This document shows, one piece after another, positions 23,601 to 38,600 of a stretch of 64,000 bases of DNA. Position 1 is the stretch's first letter. Every line of letters starts with the position of its first letter. The notes beneath the pieces are model-generated. The model was not told where the DNA came from, ran no database searches, and saw nothing but the letters and a program-made list of their open reading frames with translations. Made by a program: the position numbers and the translations under genes. This DNA comes from Melanocharis versteri (taxonomy: Eukaryota > Chordata > Aves > Passeriformes > Melanocharitidae): assembly GCA_013397845.1 (NCBI GenBank), contig VZTG01001078.1, forward strand, positions 289,291-353,290, read 5' to 3'.

Positions 23601-26600
23601 ATCATGACGCTTTTTTGACACACATCTTTTGTTTGGTTTTTTTAAAGGCTTGACAAACGCCACTTGGGGATTAAATTAAAAGACTGTGCAATTTCCTTTT
23701 TCAAAATGCCAAATATTCTGCATGAAAGCTGCATTACTCTCCCCCCTAAATTTATATTTTTTTTTTTTTTTTAATTTGTTGGCTGTAAGTGCCTCTGTTT
23801 CTGGTGTCCCCCTCTTTTCGTGGGTAATGTTGCAGATCATACAGCTCAAATTTAAACAGTCTGTGGATCTTCTTGGTTTGGACAAACTACAGCTCAGAAA
23901 AAATTGCCGTGCTGGTTCAAACAAGAAGTTCAGGGCAACCTGCTTTTCATGGCTACTTCCTCTCATTTGTCATTCTGAAAAGTTTAATACTAATAGGCAA
24001 ATCTCTAGTGCTTTACTGAGCTTTTGCTGTTAAGAGAGAGGCAATGCTGTTTGGAGAGCTATTTCAGATCCTTAAAAAGTAAATTCAAGAGCTCCTCAAA
24101 ATAATGCAGGAAAAATGCTGGTGCTGGCTGAGCCACACCTGATGCCTTTTGGTTTAATAATGGAGTTTTACAGGATCCTAAGGCCAGTTCAATGCGCTTT
24201 CTTCAGGTTTTGAGGCTGATCGGGCACATTGCAGAGATGTCATGTACAAGGAATACATGAAAAGAACTAATTAAAAGTAGATGCAACTCTGAGTCACTTT
24301 TCTATACTGGAACCAAATCTAATTGCTCTGTTAATAGCAAAAGACCTTGGCCTTCAGAAGGCAGAACTGATTTTTACGTATTTTTTTTCATATATATATA
24401 TACACACACACACACACATAATTCATCTCCTACACATAATTAAGCTATAAATTTCTGGATGTTCAAGATGAGGAATTAAGTGGATGCTCAAATTGTTTTC
24501 CTACATGTATCCTTTTTAACACCCTTCTGCTGCCTTTTTTCCTTTTTTTTCTTCCCAACTATGAAGCCAGATTATTTTAAATTGTTCTTTCTAATATGAA
24601 CCACATATATTCAAATTGAATCATATTCTGGGTGCTAATGGAATGGGGTTGATTGGGAAATGAGGCACATGCATTTCAGGATTTTTCTTTGGAAGTTTGT
24701 GGTCAATTTAATATTCAGTTAAACAGGACTTTTATGCCAGCAGAGTTGAAATAAACAGGGCCACTGTCATTTTGTTCTTCATATTCTTTCTGCATATTTG
24801 GCCCAGATTCCTGAAAGCTCCAAGACTCTAACTTTGGTTAATCACCTCTGAAGTTGCAAGGCACAGTCATTTCCTGAAACTGAAAACTGGGGTCTTGGAA
24901 GAGATAAAAATTCTTTTTAATTTATGTACTACACCAGTAAATTACAAACCAGCAGCTCACTCCCTATTTTCTGCTACCACCTTTGTTTATAGTGTAACAC
25001 TCCCAAAATGTGCTGAGTGCTACACACAGAAACAAAAGAGATTGTGTCTAAAAAGAAGAGCTAGGGAAACAGACTGAACACAGGGGCAAAATGATTACAC
25101 TGGATCATGACTGGGTGTTGCTACTTTCTTCAGGTCTGGCTTGTTAGATCAAAGGAAGAGAGGGAAGGGAGTGAGATGATGAGAGGAGAAGGCATGAGAA
25201 CAGAGGAGGAAAACAACAGGTTGAAAAGTTCCTCTTCAGGGCTGCTGAGACTGTGTTACAGGTTCAATACCTTTAGACACAGAAAAGGAAGTGGATTCAC
25301 ATGAAGTAAGAGGAGAAAACAAATTTGTTTCAGTTTAGCATCAAGGTCAACCCATCAGATCAGGACTGATCTTCATCAAAATAATGTTTGAAACCACCAA
25401 ATCTGTAATTCCACAGATAACATCAGGATTTCAAAAGAGACCAGAAGACAGGTGATTTCCGTAGCGTAATTTCATTTGAATTTTCAGGAATACTTCAAAG
25501 TTTTAAGTCATTTAATATATGGTGTTCTATATAAACTATCTAATTATATGTGAAGGACCAACCTTAAAAGATAAATTCTGTGTTTACTTGCTAGCTTTAA
25601 ATTTCAACTCCTCACTAATGGTGGAGTACAAGCGCTAGCCTGTCTCTACTTGTCAATTTTGGAAGTCTAATTCTATGACAGGTGAGCATTCAAATGTAAC
25701 ATTCTGTTCTAAAAATATTCATATCTTTACTCTTCTGCAGGTCGTGTTGTTTTTTTTTTTCAGGTCTGCCTGGTTTTAGTAATCAATCAACACACTGAGG
25801 GAAAAACCAAAAAGAAAGCAAAAATAATAATGACCAAAATGAGAAGTAATATAAAAATTACAGTAACTCACACTTGGGCTCTCCTTGCCCTTGCTGTCTT
25901 TACTGGAAGCTCCACTCAGCTGCTCAATTAAACTGTAATGTGTTAATTGTTCAGGTCCATCCTCTCCAAAATGGCCATAGAGACTGTGTTGGTATAAATC
26001 CAAAATCGACATCGGGTTCCCCAAAAACGACCTTCTCTGACTTTGTTTTTCCTGCACAGCTGCAAGAGAGGTAACAAATAATATCATTATGGCAATCTAC
26101 GTAGATTTTAATGTAATTTTACAATTTTAAAATGTATTTAAATTGTTTTTTAAGGTATCTGAAATTCAATGCAATAGAAACATTAAAAATACTAGCTTCT
26201 AATTCTCCAATGCATATGCAGGGGACTGTTCACACTTAATGTTTGAGATGGAGGAGATGGTTATGAGACAGACAGAATTAATTTCCTTTCTTTTCAAACT
26301 ACAGACAAATGGTTGATTTGGGGGATCTTCCCACTTAATTATTTGCAGTAAGGTTTTGTTCCTCTCTTTTAATAGACTTACATGGCAGATGTGCTAAGCT
26401 CCTTTAGCATATCTTTCAGTTTGACTGTAGTTGATAGTTTCTTTCCTTTTCACTGTGTTTTTATGAATTTTTTTTTTAATGAATACAACAGTAAATTGAA
26501 TACATAAGTAAGGTAAGAAAGTGGTGCTTGTTTTAGATCCTGCTGTAGCACAACATTAGGAACAAAGCCCCAGTTTCTGAAGTCCAAGGCTGAAAACTCA

Positions 26601-29600
26601 TTCAGAAGAACAAAATAAAACCAAAGGAGTTTTCTGCAGCTTCATGAAAGCACACAGGAGACAGATGTTTATGTGAACATTAAGCTCCTTTCCTCACACT
26701 TCTTGTTACACAATCTTCAACTCTGCCTTATAACCTACAGCCTTAGGAGAGCATCTGCCTCCAGTGCCTCCAACAGAATCACATCAGAGTAGAACCCAAT
26801 TAATGAGATTGAAATCAAAACACTTTCATGGTTGGAAGAGAAGGATCTGGAATATTTGGCATATTCCCTGTTACTCTACTGACCTTCTCCTTAACATTGG
26901 GCAATGCACTGGGAGTCTCATGCTAAGCCCATTAAATCAACAAAAGTCTTATCATTGACTTTTAATAGCCTTTGCATTGGGCACTCAGTCTTTCTGTTCC
27001 CTGCTCATAAATGGAAAATGAAAATCACTCCAACATTATAATTGTGCAACCAGTGAGTTTGGGGACTCAGCTAATAAATGTAATTTTCTATTCATATAAA
27101 AATATTCTCTGTGGGTTGGTTTGCTGGAGCCCCTGCCCCAGCCTCATGTGGATGTTTTGAGGTTATATCATTTGTGTGTATAAAGACAGTGAGACCTTTG
27201 AACACAGAATGGGATAAAGTATGGTTGTTAATACCATGTGAGAACTGCATTTAGAAAGCACAGAACAGAAACCCTGACTATGAGGAATAAGCACAGCAGA
27301 AATACTTTTGCAATAATGTGTCATAATCTTCTATTTGTCTCAATCAAGATTATGTATTTTATCCTCTTACTAGCTCAAAAGTGAGGCAGATACACAAAAT
27401 TAATGAATCTCCATATGTAAAATGGTCACCTCAAGTCATGATTAGATGTCATTAAACTTGGAATCTGCTGCCATTTAAAGCAACTGGTAACACACGATAA
27501 AAATCCTATTTTTTTTTGTAAATTGGGATCAATACGGGAAAGAAAAAAGCTTATTTACCTCTTTTAAAAAAATCACATTCATTGCATTAAAATATGACTT
27601 GTAAAAAGCAAAATCTGTAAAAAGAAGTGTTTATGGCCCGACTAAAATGACTTGCAATATTTTCTACACATTAAACCCACAGAGCCGCAGCAGTAATGTA
27701 AATAAACGGTCCTGGCTTCCTCTTCTGCTCTCTCCCATGGAACCACAAGCAGTGGATCAGCTCTGAAATGCCAAATGTTAGAGACACTGAGGAGCACAGC
27801 ATCCAGGCACCCATGGTGTTCTCCATGCTGTCGCCACCACGGTGAGGGTGCTGCTCTCTGCCTGGTCAGGCTTGGGGCTGCACAGGGCACCAGCTCTCAG
27901 GGTGGTGCCCACACCTTGCACTGGCCTTTGCCCTGGCCAGAATTCCCCACCTGCCGGGGATCCACGGGCTGCAAGGACAAGGACAGAGCCACCCTCCCCT
28001 GGCTGCCCCCGGGCACACATCTGCACCGGGAGGTGGCTCCAAGCACAGCAGGCTGGTGGTCAAGACAAGCCAGCAATTTCCCGGGTTATTAAACACACAG
28101 AAAACTATTATCTCAGGAACTTCACTTAATGTATTTTTATCTACTGGAATTCAGTAAATTCCGAATTGCCATCAGTTCTCACTAAAAGCTCTCGTACTTG
28201 AAAGCTGCAATATATACACAGAGGAAAATGAAAGAGAGTTCACTGTGGCACCTAGTTACAGAGGTTGGGAAACTGTGGCCTTGATTGCTGCATTATTTCA
28301 ACTGGCTGTATAATTAAACAAAAAAAAAGAAAACTATTTTTATAGTCACCTTTCAATTTTGTAATAATGTAATTATTTTTATTTGCACTGCAGAGATTTA
28401 TGCATAAAAACCTACAAGTGAAGCCCCTACTAGCAAAAACTGTGGAAGAGAGGAAAAAGCATTTTCACATAATAAAAAGCAAAAGGTAATAAAAAGCTAA
28501 TGGAAAATTAGACTGGAGAAAGATTTGGGGTTAGAAAGTGAAATCTAGACAGAAAGTTCAATGAAGGACACCATCTGCTGCTGAGTCAGTGTGGGGATGA
28601 GGGACATACATCTTTACGTACAAATTTTCAATTACCTTGTCTGTTGTTCTTTGTTAACTGCACAAGAGTCTCCTCTGCAGTTCTGAAATAACTGGTTTCG
28701 TACTCTGGCTCTGGCTCACTGTCAGTGCTGCTCGCTGGGTACGTGCACACCCTCAGAGCCGTGTCCTGCACAAAGAAAGGTGTGGCAGCAGGTCAGATAA
28801 TGCAAATATATCGAAATAGTGCTGAAGATAGTATTGGGAGTAGCACATTCTGTATCCATCATGCAGTATAAACAGGTAGTTCAACTGGGAAAGTTTGCAT
28901 TACCAGTCTAACTCCTTCAAGTAAGTAATCATCAGTCTGACATGGGGGAAATAACCCATTCTTGTCCTGCTAAATCCCCTGAGACAGCCTGGCAGAAATA
29001 ATCCATATTTTAACTTTTTTTCCCCCCACTGTAACATTGTTTTCGATTCTACCAACATTTTCAGATAATTTTATCCACCAAATTCAATTTTAGAAGTTCT
29101 CAAGTATGTTTAATACAGTCTGTTTGTAACATGCAAAATTATCACACCACAAATAGTTTGCTGCAAGCAATTGCAGAGACAATTAGGATGGCCAGTAGAC
29201 AATATACCATTTCTGCACCAGTAAATCCTAATTGTTTCCTAAACTCATGTTCCTCGTCCTGGTATTTATATTACAGTACTGGAGAGCCCTTAGTTCTTGG
29301 CTGATTCCTTTGCCAGTTCTTTCCAGGAAGCAGTATTATTGATTTTCTTCTGGGAATATAGAGGAACACTGACAGCTCTGGACAGCTTCTAATCATGGAA
29401 GGCCTGAAGGCTCAAACCATTCAGGAGCAGCAGCTCAGTACAATCAACCCCCCAAACCAGGAAGGGGGAAGCTAAGCCTGATACTGCTTGAGTAATGGCA
29501 AATGTGCAAATACCACCTACTATCCCTACCCCAATTGCCTATCAGTGGCTCTAACGAGGTTCGAATTCTGTTTCTCTAAGAGGGATATTCATTTCCCCAT

Positions 29601-32600
29601 ATTTGCATCTGTGCTGCAGTTTTTAACTGATGCAGAAGGACATCCCTTTGTTAGGAATCACACACCTGTGGAGAGGGAAGCAGAGCTGAGGATACCTGCA
29701 TGCAGCCATGCCCAGCATTAGAAACTGCAAGTCAGCTGTAGTCCCCAAACCCCACAGAAACGTGTTAGATGAGTATTCTCCTGTTCACAATACTTCTGCA
29801 GCACCTCTCAAACTCTCATACTACACAGCCACACAGACAAGGAAACCTAGTCCTGGGGAAAAAAAACAATCTGAATCTCATGAAAAGCAACAAACAAGAA
29901 CAACTTTCTAGAAGAGAAGAATGGTGTAAAAAGTCTCCATTTCCTTTTCTGAAAGTGCCTGGAAGGATTTTAATTAAAACATGTTTATAACCAGGAGGAC
30001 AAAGAACCTTTAGGTGCTGCATTATTATTACTGGTAAATAATGAGATAGCAAATGAAGGGTAAGGAAGTAAATGTAGCTATTAGACTGTTAGTTACTCTT
30101 CCCACATATTAAAAACACTGGCCATTTCTGATCCCTCTACCTTGGCCACAATACTCATCTCATTTCAGAGATGCCACTTCTTAACTCATACCTTTGTTTT
30201 AGTAGTTTTCTTGGGGGTCCACTCCAGAAGAACTTTTCTATTTTCTACAGTCTCTTCGGTGTGTTCTAATGAGGCAGAGGTCACAGAACTTGCTTCTTGT
30301 TCACTTTGCTTTGCAAGGTTAATTATTCCTGAATTAAGGGAGACATTATTTAAATTCTAGGTCTCATCAGCATCTTCACGATAGTGTGTCAATTATAATT
30401 CCGTAAAAACCGGGGGCAAATTGTGATACTTTCATTATGTCAAATACTATTTTACTACTCAAAGGAACAACTTACTAACTTACTGGAATAGTTCTAACTA
30501 AAGTGGCAGAATTTAATCCAAATCCTTTTCCAGTTAACAAGAGAAGAGGAAGGCATGAATTTAAATCCCTTCATTAGTTATAAAATATATACCCTTTCAA
30601 CAAAGAAACAACATTCAATAATTACTTCTAGGCATTGTAGGATCTGCTCTGCTATTTTATGTTCTCAGAGAACAATCTTTTAACATAAATATAATTGGAA
30701 GTACCTTTCTAGAAGAAGGCCAGCTTTTTTATTTGCTATATTTGCACTATGCAAAATCGGAACATCAAAGAAGATATATGGTGCATATGAAATAAAGTGA
30801 TAATTGTAATTTGGATGAGAAAGTGAGGGAGAGAAGAATTGAATGAAGATAGTCTAGTAAAGAATGAGCTGACCCCATCATCTGATGTATACTACTTTTT
30901 TGTAACATCTCTTCATGACAATTTAATTAAGATACAAACCTTACAAGGTTGGTGCAGTGAATATTAGCATTAAGATCAGAACAATCTTACTGCTACCGAC
31001 TTCTTATGAAGCAATTCAATGCTTGCAGTTTCTGTTCAATTTGTTATAATGACAGTGTTTAATCATGGGCTCTACTCTATAACACACTGCTGAATTGAGG
31101 TCACACATGTGGCCATTCAAGCATGTAGCACATAATCTGTAACTAAGATTTCTCTTCTGAATCCTTCTTAGCTGTGCCATTAATTAATAGTATACTTATT
31201 TTAAAAATACTAAGTATTAAAATATCTTTTATTTAGCTTTGATTTGAAACAAGCAAGGGAGCCTGCAATAAAGCATACAATGTGTGTTTGCAGTCTATTA
31301 TACCATTACAATACTGCACTGGGAATATTGCTAAATCAACTGAGTTCTAAGATGTTTAATTAGAAACCTTCTGTTATGCATCCTATGGACATATAAGAGA
31401 GGCTTCTTTCCTCCTACGTTCAATATATGTCAGGTCATTAGCAGAACATATATTTGATGCCCATAAACTAAGCTCAAACTTGATATTTAACCTTACATGC
31501 TAATTACACAGAATCTCTCTTATAGAGTGACACAGATTTATGAAGGTTAAATACAACTTTTACAGGAGCAATAACTGGGCTGACAAAGTGCTAATCCCCA
31601 TAACCCCAATAAATAAGTGACATTGCATTTGGTCAAGATGAAACAATACCCTTCTCCATTAAACTAATCACTTTTACTGTGCTTTCTGCTGTATCTGTCA
31701 TGCTGACTATGAAAATTTCCCTGTTGTTAATGCTACATGATTTTTAATGCTATTAACATATATATTAGTAACTCCAAAGTCTTCAAAAACGTATATAAAT
31801 AGTCAGTGTTTGTTTATAAGAAATGCACAGACTTCAATGGAACTATTTCCTAACACACAGTGATTTTCTGGAGCTTTGATGGATTGCCAGTCCTTTTATA
31901 CCTTTGTCAGCTCTTGTTTTATGGCTTAAACACACACATAGCTCATAAGTGAAAGTCAGGTATTTTATGTTCATATATAGAAATGTGTTTGCATGATGTA
32001 GTAATGAGAGCCTTGTTTGAGGTCAAGGCCTTATATTCAGTGGGACAAAATTTATGCATCGAGGCCAAATGAGTCTTGAGTTCAAATCCAGTATCCAAAG
32101 CAAGTCTTTATGAATATATCTTTTCTATGGCACAACATGGCTGTGCTTTGTACTTTGTACAGTCTGATCCTGAATATTGCTGAACATCCGTATTCTTTTT
32201 CAAGTCAACTTCCAAGGCTGGCTTTTTTTTTTCTTTAAGTACTGTTACTTGAGAAAAGTCTTTAAGTACTAAACTCATTTTTCTTTCTCAGATAAGCATT
32301 TTGTGTAACAAAATTTCCATATGGCTCAGGTCACAAACTTGTTAACCTTATGCATTCATAAAAAGAGTATCGTCTGCTCCGCATTTAACATTTCTGTTAT
32401 CAATTGCCATTATTACGGGATTTCTGCTAATCAAAACAGAGGCCAAGGCAGAAATAATGTGATTTTCAGTGTAATTGACATTTTACCTGAGGAAGCTGGT
32501 TTGGGAAGGCGACTTTGAAAAGGTCGTATACCTTTGGCAGTCATGGCCGGATCAGATGTTGAGTGACTAATTACGCATTCCACAGACTCCTGGCTCTTAG

Positions 32601-35600
32601 CAGTTGAAGGCACTTCTCGCTCAAGAGTTTTGGCTTTTGCTGAAGGAGCTGAAAGAGGAACTTGCTCAGATGCTGCAAAGACTCCCGTTTCCAAGGCTGA
32701 TTCTTGCTTAGAAATGTGTCGCCCCGCCGATCGGTTCCCGGAGTCAGGGAGGGGGAAGGTTCCAATCCCGCTGTCCAGCGTCCTCATCTGGCAGCAAGAC
32801 TCTAAGGCACAGGAAATCGGTGTGATGGGATGGAGCTCAAGGTATTTAAAGTCAGGGAAAGGATCTAGGGGGGAAAAAGGGCCTCGTAAAGGGAAGGTTT
32901 CAAGGCAAGGGAAACATTCTGCACTTTGTGAGTGTGCTGTTACCTGTCACTGGAACGCTTCTGACACTTTGTCTAACTGAATACAAGGAAATACCCTGTT
33001 GAGGTGCACTGAAATTAAACAAGTGCCAAAACATTGCCACTGGCCTGCTTTGGAGTAACAGTGTGATAATGGATAAGTGGGGCAGGTCCTGGAAAGCAGC
33101 TACAGTCGAAATTTTAAAGTAATTTAGTTTGAAGGCCCACAGAATGTCTGGAGAGTACCAGTGTGAGGGATGGAGTACTGTAATATATTTCTTCTGACAT
33201 AAACCCACACTCCACAAAGATTTGGCCTCTCCACAGCTCTGTTTTGCTAATTGTTTCTCATACAAGATGGTGTTAACGGAAATGTATCATGTATTCTTAC
33301 ACAAAATTAAGATTTACAGAATTTCTTAGAGATACCCATCTCTCAGAGCATCCTGAAAAACTTGGGCAGATACAGCCACGCCTTTGTTGACCTTGTCACG
33401 CTCTGATTCTGTACATCCCAGTTTGGGGAAGCGTACACAATGCCAGGCAGGGACACTTTTAGTACTTTCTTTTGGAAGCAGTATGGTCCCCCACAGCCCT
33501 CCAGCTTACCCATCCTGCTGGAAAGGTGCTGTACTGACCATGGAACAGGGAAAGGTGCAAGTGTAGTTAGAAAGGTGCTGTACTGACCATGGAACAGGGA
33601 AAGGTGCAAGTGTAGCTGGAAAGGTGCTGTACTGACCGTGGAACAGGGAAAGGTGCAAGTGTAGTTGGAAAGGTGCTGTACTGACCGTGGAACAGGGAAA
33701 GGTGCAAGTGTAGATGTATGCACATTGCTATTTGAGCAGCCAGGAGGTACAGGCACCTCCCTGCCCTCTCATTCTCTGTCAGTTCCCAGAGACTTCCCTT
33801 CTGTTTCTATAAGGGGCAAACCATGTTGAAGAACCGTGATGGCAAGGTCCTTCTCAGAGCTATAAACACCAAGGAAGGAACTTCGGCACCAATGGTTGGA
33901 AAATGAGCATAATTTAGGTTAAATGTCTGGAAACATCCCTTGACAGCAAGATCTTAAGTCTGTGGCAGACACTCCCAGAGGAAGCAGAGGAATTTCCTTT
34001 GCTTTGAACATTTTAAGGCTACACTAGACTAAAGATATACTGCAGTGAACAATTGTACTCTAGCAGGAGATGCAGAGTATGGCCCAATATATCTTCTCCA
34101 TCTCTATTTTACATGTTTCTGAGTATTGATTTTTTTTTTTATGGTATGTCCATTTGTTATTTAAGTCTGTTGTAGCTAGCAGTGCTCTGTCAAGTAATTT
34201 TCATTATTTTTTCCTCTGCAGAGTTTCTAATACTCTCAAAAATTTGGAAATATTTCTCCCCTACGGGTTTTGCCTATTTGTTTTTGAACTAAGAACATTA
34301 CCATGGCCATTCTTGTTAAATGTCTCTTATCTCAATGGGCCTTTCTTGATAATAAGTAAGAAACTACTTACGAATAAATTAAACATGTATTTCTATTTCA
34401 TGGTTCTTGTGAAAGGAGAAGCAGCCTATATTTCTGTGGTCCTCTTTGCCTTATCCTCATCACTCAGGATCAAAGAAGGACTGAAAGAGCACCTGACCCT
34501 TACAGGGCCTGGCCGAGCTGCAGCAGCAAATGCTCTATGCATTGTCTTTTAGAAGGGCAACAAGTGACTCTGATTTCCCTCACACAATTACTGCACACCA
34601 GTAATTTCTCTCCATAGGTAAAAGGAGGTAAGGTGTGGAAGCCACGCCTAGCCAGCACCTACATTTTCCGTCACATTTTTGAGCTGATGTGTCATAGTGA
34701 TTTTAGGAGTTGCTGAAGGCTTTCCAGGAAACATAAGAACAAAATAAAGAGGATTATATTTGGTTCTGCTGTGTCAGAAGGAGGTATCCAGCTACTGAAC
34801 CCTCTTACCGCGGCTATACTTCCTCTAACTTATGTTTTTGCTGTTTTTGAATAGCAAAATACCTAGATAGAAGTGGGAGTGCAGAAAAGCAATTTAAAAT
34901 GCCAGGCATCGCCCTTGCCATTTTCTGAGGATAATCAAGCTGAAACAGCATGTTAGCTCGTGGACAGGCAATTCTTCAAATAAAGACTGTTGGTGAGAGA
35001 GTTAGGAAATAAAGGGAAATATGGAATAAGAAAGGGCTTCTGTCATCTGCCTCTTAACCAAAAGACATCTGTGCAACACTGGTTGTGCTGGAGAGGCAGA
35101 GCTCTTCAGAAGACACGGGGTAAACTGAAAACACCACATGAAAGAACACAAGAGTCTGAGGAGTCTCCCCTCTGCTGTCTGTATGGTCAGTGTGAGACCT
35201 GATTTTGCAACCCATTTCCACAGGGACTCTGAAGGACCTTGTAGTGTTGTTTCCTTTCTGACCGTTCTCTAAGAAACCAAAAAGTCATTCCCTCCTAATT
35301 ATCACAGGAAAATTAAGTAGGATCAAAATATCAAAAAGCAAAGCTACAGCATTTGCTAAGGGAGAACTGGAAGATGGAAACTTTTATCTTCTGAGGGCAT
35401 GTTTCTTAAAATGACGCATGGATTTCTCTTGCCCACTATTACCTTGTGTACACCTAGGAATGGACCATGAAAGCAATGGCAGAGAATCAAAAGAAATGAA
35501 TCCTGAGGGCCAGACATCCAAGAAAATATAGTCTCCTGCTGTTTCCAAAATAATTGGGAGAGTGATGGAGGAGCACACCAGCAGTATCACATTTAATTAA

Positions 35601-38600
35601 AAGGAAAAATAGTTTTAATTTATTATAATCTTCCTTCATAGAGACTTTATCCATGATAAAGGAAATACACCAGGTGGAAAACAGATTTTTAAAACAGCCC
35701 ACTAATTTTTAGTCCTGAAAAACCACAAAAGGGTCTGGTTTTCAAAGTGCTCAATGCTTGGCAGCTCCCGTTGTGACACTTAAAGACAGATTTTTGGAAA
35801 ATTCTGTGACTCAGCTATGTTGAAAATCCTCAAAAACCTAATCCTAAATCCAGAGTACACCACAAAATTCTTTGTGGATGTTAACTTTTCACTACTGAAA
35901 GTAACTAATTCACCCCTAAAGCTATGTAATACAAATAAAGAAGTATCTTTCAGAACAATTTGTATTACTGAAAGAACGAACACACATCATCTTACGTTGT
36001 TTTAAAATTTTTATGAAGCAACTGCAAAATAAAAAAATACATTATACATCCCAGTGACAGCTTTCAAACAGCTTCATGGCCCATCTGATTTCATCAGCTG
36101 CACTGACACTTCAAATTACTGTTATCAGCGAGAGCTGCACAAGACTACATAATGAAAATATGTAAAAGTTAAATCTCTGGTGCTGTGACAGTACCACTCA
36201 GTAGATGAAAAATGACTCTGTGAAACATTAAAGTCTGGAAAGAGTTATATATGAGCTTAATTACTTTTGCTTGAGAATTCTTCCTGGCATACCAGCCAAA
36301 TTCCTTGCCTGTTTCGGATTTTTTTTTTCTCCTCTTTCTTTGCCAGAGAAGAAAGGAGCTCACAGAATGGTATTGGCTTTATAGTGGACACAGACAGACT
36401 CACCATCAGCCATTTCTCTGAATAATCAGACTAGAATCAAAAGCCTGAAATACTGAAATAGCCCCTTCCCTCCCTCTCATCATGGGAATTTGAGTCTGGA
36501 CCTAAAACAAAGTCCCTGGAAGCCCTACTGTAGAGGAACAATTCCAAACTGAACACAGAAACAAGGAAGAATTTACAGATACATCCTGGAGGTCAAGAAA
36601 CTCCTGACTGCATGGAAATCTTTTGATGACAGGACGTTGTTAGAGTTCAGTAGAAAATTTGAGGAAGGCCTTTAGTGTTGAGAAGCCTCTTAACCACTGG
36701 ATAAAAGGAGCTAACACTGCATAGAAAGTTTTCTGAAAGTTTTCTGAACTACTTCTCAACAATTTTCAAATTTAATATTTTCACATGCAAGACGGTCCTG
36801 CAGTTCATGTCTTACATCAGGCAAACACCACGGTAATTTCTACAGCTGGACAATGCTTTGCAATATTGAATCACCACTGGTGCTTTCCCAATGTTTTCTG
36901 GTATCAATAAATCACCAAGATCTCTTCAACACAGAGTCAGCACCCAAATTAGAGATGGAACAAAAAGGATCTGTGAGAACTCTGCAACACTCTGAGGGTC
37001 TGGACAAGAGGAGAGGAGGAAAGGGACATACACTCAGGCTGGCAGGTATCAGGAATTCTAAAAATCAGATCCTCACTAGGGAAAATAACTCTAGCAGCTC
37101 ATTCTGTAGGGTTTTTTTACATTTTCCTCTGAAATGCAAAAATTAAAGAGTTAGAAGTAAACATACCCCACTGATAAGAACTGACAGCTTGGAATTCATT
37201 GAAGTATTTTAGGGCATTCTCCTGAGCACAGATAATTTAAAAATGCATCTTAAATACCAGCAACAAATCATTAAACCTAATTATTCTTCAACTTTTTTTT
37301 TTACTTCTTCTGGAAGACTTGCCACAAAGATATCAGAGACACATCACCTCTATCTCAGAAAGCATCCTTGGTACAAATCATTGGAGACTGGAAGAGAATA
37401 CCCAGGGAAGCTGAGTGCTGACCCTGCTTTTGTGCTCCTTCAGAAGCGCTGCTCTCGGTCACGGTGAGGGCGAGAGGAGCTCTCACTCTGAGCTGGTACC
37501 ATGCTGCTTTGTGCTGTTACACAGCACCCTTCCCTGCTCCTCTTTTTATACCACGCATGTGAAAGCAAAATCAATTTGGGGGAAAAAATCAAAGAAAGCA
37601 TAGACCAGCTACTGTGAAGGGCATTGCTTCCAGCACGACATAAGAATTGTGGGTCCAGCCCAGGTTAAGTTCTGCTCTGATGGTTGCGTAATAGGGTATT
37701 ACTCAAAATAAGCAGTGGAGCAAAATCCATCCCACTTTTACATTAGGAACATGTTAGTCTTTCCAATGTTGAACTGGTGGTTGAATCCTAGCACATAATG
37801 AAGAGGTTTCATGAATTTCATAGAAGAGAAGACATAAGGGGTGACGTAGCTTTTAAACACAGCTCCTGATTACACTTTTCTTCAATAATGTGAAAAGATG
37901 CTTTTGCTAAGGGGGATATAACACCACGTATTATTGCAAAGAAATCTTTAACTGAATAACTGGGGAGTGTTTCATAATGTTTCCTCAGGTAAAGTAAAGA
38001 TTCACATTCTAATAAAGCCTTTTTATTTTGTATCCTAAATGAGTTTCACAGATGCTTAGTCTATTCACAAATCACATACAAGTCCTTCTTTACATAGGGA
38101 CTGTTACACTAAGAAGTCTATAAAATAACTCATGGTTATTTTGACCATCTATTTAAAACAATATGTGAGTTTTTCTACGATTCTTAAATCATCCATAAAA
38201 TTCTTTACAGAAACCACAAGATCCGAAGTTTTACCCACAAAGCTAAAATAAGGCAGTTCTATGAAGCAGGTATATGTGCACACACAGTAGCACTCAACAT
38301 GGTCAGGCAGTTCACCTACTTCGAATGAGGCATGAAAGAGGAGTCATTTCTGGATGGTGGCGCACAGGGAAGGACTTACAGGTTGGAGAGGAAATAATTA
38401 TAAGTCCTACTGTGTTGTAACTGCAGTTTTGCCTCTCTACCCACTTGTGCCACGAGTGACAGAAGGCAGCTGCCTCTTTGTGCTGCTTGAGGGGATCGAG
38501 ACTTCCAGCAGCAGCTCAATAACCTCAGCCATTCCCCACCACGATGTTACTAATGCAACACACTGATGCATACCAGATGCAATTACTGCAAACAGACCCT

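Larger units (their letters stand above)
2640..25871 (-). other. NCKAP5: NCKAP5 last intron, 23.2 kb
   Basis: A GTGAGT donor at the right end and TTTTACAG at the left end. It is AT-rich and mostly featureless to the eye. It contains a 16-base A run (3002-3017), a reversed CR1 tail (10246-10310), the 10-bp array (18451-18620), a TA/CA microsatellite (24390-24420), T runs near 23757-23773 and 25751-25760, and GC-richer patches near 10930-11060, 12290-12440 and 12930-13090. Two open frames with a coding-like look, at 20152-20337 and 12861-13325 (plus strand), have no splice or homology support and are discussed as findings. Confidence 0.75.

Noticed and set aside
27640..28130. Cluster of open frames on both strands in a GC-rich intronic patch
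   Set aside because: Overlapping frames on both strands with no shared pattern; explained by local composition.
32060..32100. tRNA B-box-like GAGTTCAAATCC
   Set aside because: No A box at the right distance and no cloverleaf pairing could be built.
33343..33756. 137-codon minus-strand frame across the 49-bp array
   Set aside because: It consists mostly of repeat-derived sequence with a unit that changes frame in every copy, and has no exon signals linked in phase to NCKAP5.
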